DNA of 34,493 bases, from NCBI GenBank assembly GCA_022496185.1, contig WTXG01000338.1, positions 1-34,493 on the forward strand. Direction: 5' to 3'. The notes beneath the pieces were generated by a model that was given only the letters and a program-made list of their open reading frames with translations, searched no databases and was not told the DNA's origin. The stretch's first letter is position 1, and each line of letters opens with the position of its first letter. Made by a program: the position numbers and the translations under genes. The stretch is from Multifurca ochricompacta (lineage: Eukaryota; Basidiomycota; Agaricomycetes; Russulales; Russulaceae). Shown one piece after another: positions 31,341 through 34,493 of this stretch.

Positions 31341-33243
31341 TCAGGCAACCCTTGGCCCACTAGTACGCCGAAGACTTCCTCTGGAAGTAGTGCGTACAAG
31401 ATCTGCAAAGCTACCGGACGTGGAGCCATGACTAGAAGCAGACGAAGCGCGCCTATGGCGTTGCATCCTCCCCGGATCCACGTTAGGAATGTTGGCAACG
31501 CGGGCAAAAAGCGAGAGGACTGCCGGGATTAGTTTCAATGGGTGAGTTGTATGAGTACATAAGGAGCTACTCACTATCACCAATCGAGACAACGCCGGAC
31601 AAATTGCCACGCATGCCTGTGGACGGCGATGCAGAGCCAGATGTCTCGGAGGTCACGAACAAGCGGCACGCATTCGCTGAGAAGCAGAGAACAAAAAGCT
31701 GAGAAGAGGGCAACAGATGAGAGGTCGATGGACTTACTAGCAAGTAACTTCTCAATTGTATAGGCTAATGTGGAGGACGGGAACACGCTGTATACTGTGT
31801 AATCGCGTATGAGAATTCAGTAGAGCCAGTTGAGGAGGAAGCAAGACCGGGATATTTGTCAGCTCCATCCGTACAGCCTTGAGGCATCTTTTGAAAGCAA
31901 TATGATTAGTGGTAGTGATGGCGAAAAAAAGAGCTAAGGGAACCTTAATCTGTGAAACGAGTTGATGGATGGGCATTGTCAAGATTTGGTTGCTTTGCGA
32001 CGGTACGACCGTCTTCCAATGTAAATCGCTGTTAGTAAACGAGGCCGCGCCAACGACGCGATCCGCACCGACCTGTCCAATGTCCGTAACGCTGATGGCG
32101 CTCAGCAAGCTTCCGCCTTCCTCCTCCAACACGGCAACGCTACTCACACCCAGATCACTCATCATCCGCATCGCCTCCAGTACGCTACTGCCTGAATGTG
32201 CCGCGACAACCTCATTATGCAGGTTTAATGAGGGGAGTGGCAACGAGCTGAGCGGATTAGAGGCATATCGAAGGAAGGACGAAGACGGCTGCACAGATAA
32301 CAACGGTGGCACCACTCCGCCCGACGAGCGGGCAAAAGCGCTGAAGTAGGCGAGTAGGCGTCGATCGGAGATCGTGCCAAGGTGCGACTCGGAAGACTCG
32401 GGGGTGACTTGACAAGAACTGGTGGAGGTAGCTTGACCTCCAGCTCAGGTCTTATGTGAAGGATGACGCACCTCGATGTGTACCAGAAGAAAAGACAGCG
32501 AGAAGGGCGATCACAGACGCATCGTGAGGGAGCTCTACGAGTGAGTTCTTCTCGGAAAGATCTAAGGTAAGGTGGAGCGTTAAAAATCATGATAGAGGGT
32601 TTGAGAACGATGCAAAAACTCGACGGACTGCCTACGAGCCGTACGGGAACGTGGCCTGCCCTTGCAGCTTCCAGGATTTGAGCGACCCGCGGATGTCCTT
32701 GTAGGTGTTCATGGGTATACGTGTGTTGGGTTGCAGCAAAGGTTAGGAACGCATTCACGTCTGCAAACTGAAGCACTTCAAAGTTCGTGTCGTGTCGTAT
32801 GAAGGAATAAGCTCCCCAGGACGTACGTCAAACAAGCCAGAGTAGTGCGTGTCGGTGTTGGTAGACTTGACGGCGAGACATGAAGTTCCCTGGGATAGTA
32901 GGAGCTGGCATAGGCCTCCGGGGTCAGCTCGAAAAGTGCAGAAGGTAGAGGTTCAAGCTCACATCACAAGCTTCTTCGACCGGAATCTCACTATCGACCG
33001 CAACTACCGGGCCCTCGACCAAGGCTAATAGTAGCAACGTTAGGGTTCAGTTACAGCCAGCTTCAGAACCCCGGAAAAGCCAATCGAGAAGATCCACGAA
33101 CCTTGAGCGGTCGTCGTTTCCCAAACGCGGACCCATTCTTCACTTTCTACGTTGGGTGCGGTAACAAAGCGAATGCTGGCCGGACTGGCGCTGCGGCGAC
33201 TATGGATGCTTGACACAGACATGCGTTTACTCGACGGGGCCAT
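31341..33243 (-). CDS. SDS23: SDS23-like CBS-domain protein
   Basis: Ten exons on the minus strand: 33243-33102, 33024-32963, 32904-32827, 32767-32629, 32561-32472, 32407-31944, 31887-31848, 31794-31738, 31676-31575 and 31519-31341; every junction keeps frame and gives about 450 aa. A Ser-rich start (MAPSSKRMSVSSIHSRRSAS) precedes paired CBS repeats: VVAVDSEIPVEEACDLLLSQ, GLFDFADVNAFLTF, LVELPHDASVIALLAVFSSGTHR, LNLHNEVVAAHSGSSVLEAM, GVSSVAVLEEEGGSLLSAIS, and YSVFPSSTLAYTIEKLLA with GNLSGVVSIGDILSLFARVA. It ends with NVDPGRMQRHRRASSASS. The fold resembles AMPK gamma subunits. In fission yeast Sds23 inhibits a PP2A-type phosphatase and links nutrients to mitosis; that role is from family knowledge. 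The gene is 213 bp upstream of STR2 on the same strand. Confidence 0.88.
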
Positions 33244-33505
33244 TTGAGTTAAGATATTAACGCGAGGTGTAACAGTATATACGGATGACTGCAATTAGTT
33301 TCCAACTGTGAGGAGTGAAGCCTCTATCTATCTCCATAGCCATCACCCTCGAGTCGGACGGAACCAAAAGATCTAGTCTCCACTACGCTGTCACATACAT
33401 AATCAGATCAAAAGGTAAATATACTTAACAAGGTAAATTAATCAAACAACTCTAGCTTTCCTTTGTCGGATGGGCCAGCAACGCTCACGGTATCACTGTA
33501 ATTTG
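33244..33505. promoter_or_regulatory. short intergenic: SDS23 promoter side and DUF6699 3' flank
   Basis: 262 bases with no gene. It must contain the SDS23 promoter on the minus strand; GTATATAC-like sequence lies at about 33,274-33,281, some 30 bases before the ATG, but it is not clearly a TATA box. Confidence 0.3.
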
Positions 33506-34026
33506 TCATGACATAAGTGGGAGAATGAAGCAGGTAAAAACCCACAATGCACGAGCGGAGGACAACGACTGCATAACCTCCTCATCTTCCGGAATTGAGT
33601 GCCTTGGGAAGATCTCTAGTCTGTTCCTGCCACGTAAATAGTCTATTCTACGAAGGCCGCTGCTTCTCTCCTCTTCGGTCCTCGCCCGATCCTCAAAGGC
33701 TTCTCCAACTTCTCTACGTCTATCGTCGTTTAGCCGGGTCCACTCGCGTTGACTGGATGACTTCCGCAGGTCGGTGCCGATTGTCTTTAATACGTCTTCC
33801 ACGGTGACGCCAATCCCCGGCCCCTTGTCCGAGGCGCGAACTTCGATGTTGTGCGGGTAACCTTGTTCGTTTTCGAGAACCAGCACGTGGACTGGGGGAT
33901 GAACAGCGGGGGAGTAAAACTCTTCAGCTGGGAGCCCGAAGTCATGATCTACGATTTGATTGGAAATATCAAACTTAAGAAGATATTTCATGAGGACCGG
34001 GTGAATAATGAGGGAAGCGGTTCGCC
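33506..34026 (-). CDS. DUF6699 domain protein
   Basis: An open frame on the minus strand reads IIHPVLMKYLLKFDIS, PPVHVLVLENE, the family core VTVEDVLKTIGTDLRKSSSQ with REW, and LRRIDYLRGRNRLEIFP, then stops at 33,506. This is the DUF6699 pattern of agaricomycetes, whose function is unknown. The start is unsettled. An ATG at 33,991 (MKYLLKF) would cut off the HPVL part of the domain; the frame opens at about 34,026 after a possible acceptor (GATTGAAG). The first exon may therefore lie in the next entry. The last 25 residues (ALWVFTCFILPLMS) are hydrophobic and unlike the family; a further intron could lie there. Confidence 0.7.
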
Positions 34027-34051
34027 CTTCAATCAAAAATCAGTCATCCGC

Positions 34052-34493
34052 CTATCCGCCTAACCGTGCAAAGGGACACCATACGCTGAGTTCAGTTTGC
34101 GCGTGGAAAGTCATCTTCTGCTCTTCGGCGACCACTTCTTCATCTTCATCCCTTAAGAGCGCGACTGGTGGATGACCTAATCAATTCCAACAGCGCAAGA
34201 AGAATACACAGCACATACCGCCTTTCTCGGACTGCACGGGAATCTCGTTTTGACGCAAGAAGTTTTCCACAGCGTCCGCAGTTAAGACATCCTGTCAGGA
34301 GAGTAAAGGGACGCATCTCAAATAGGAATCAGTACTTGTACTCACCACTCCCTCGATCAACTTCAGGTCGTCTTCGTGGGCAATCGCTATCTCCTGGTCC
34401 GGACATTGCTACGAGCGCAGCGAATTGGAGTAAAATCAAAGGATGTATACGCTGTACTTACTTCCGCAATGTAGTCTAGAACCCCGACGAGTG
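34052..34493 (-). CDS. partial gene at the right edge, unknown protein
   Basis: Minus-strand exons joined in correct phase by three clean introns: up to about 34,461 (LVGVLDYIAE), GTAAGT..CGTAG, then QCPDQEIAIAHEDDLKLIEG, GTGAGT..GACAG, then DVLTADAVENFLRQNEIPVQ, GTATGT..GATTAG, then HPPVALLRDEDEEVVAEEQK, ending at a TAG (34,052). The 5' part is outside the window. I do not recognise the family. Alternatively its last intron runs from GTATGG (near 34,083) to about 34,027 and it is the N-terminal part of the DUF6699 gene; the phase does not fit with the obvious donor, so I list it separately. Confidence 0.5.

Noticed and set aside
1..34493. tRNA or rRNA genes, CRISPR arrays, telomere repeats
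   Set aside because: None could be recognised on either strand by eye; no TTAGGG runs or regular spacer arrays are present.

Overview
This window looks like nuclear DNA of a basidiomycete fungus, most likely an agaricomycete (mushroom-forming). Genes are split by introns of about 50-85 bp with GT..AG ends. Two protein families typical of agaricomycetes are present (DUF6535 and DUF6699), beside conserved fungal housekeeping genes (MAM33/p32, an Str2-type cystathionine gamma-synthase, an SDS23-type CBS protein).

The window has two very different halves. Positions 1 to about 20,050 are a gene-poor island holding seven copies or remains of one DUF6535 membrane-protein gene. In order: a C-terminal pseudogene (1-613, +); a truncated copy with an open frame (2817-3901, -); a deleted C-terminal fragment (about 5930-6370, +); a near-identical inverted partner of the second copy (9141-10157, +) with frame-breaking indels; the only full-length intact gene (13046-14999, +, three exons, 616 aa); a heavily decayed relic (about 15,985-16,870, +); and a decayed full-length pseudogene (about 18,618-20,040, +). 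The 2.8-4.0 kb and 9.0-10.25 kb copies form a large inverted repeat. Its gene core is almost identical, but its collinear flanks on both sides are strongly diverged. That pattern points to gene conversion inside an older inverted duplication. A 502-bp non-autonomous hAT-type element with perfect 8-bp target duplications (17,598-18,099) sits between the last two relics. The rest of this half is non-coding, with polypyrimidine, G-rich and diverged repeat segments.

Positions 20,695 to 34,493 are compact and conserved, with almost every gene on the minus strand: MAM33-like mitochondrial protein (20,695-21,846, 7 exons), a proline/tyrosine-rich Zn2Cys6 transcription factor (22,511-23,803, 4 exons plus a 5' UTR intron), an uncertain pair of overlapping opposite-strand models (24,524-25,565), a single-exon 472-aa protein of unknown function (26,210-27,628), cystathionine gamma-synthase (29,170-31,127, 4 exons), an SDS23-like CBS-domain protein (31,341-33,243, 10 exons), a DUF6699 protein (33,506-34,026) and a partial gene running off the right edge.

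I found no operon-like or defence-like multi-gene system. The most unusual item is the DUF6535 array itself, with one live gene, fragments cut at the same place, and signs of conversion between inverted copies. All exon structures, repeat matches and family calls were read by eye from the sequence; no alignment or database search was run.
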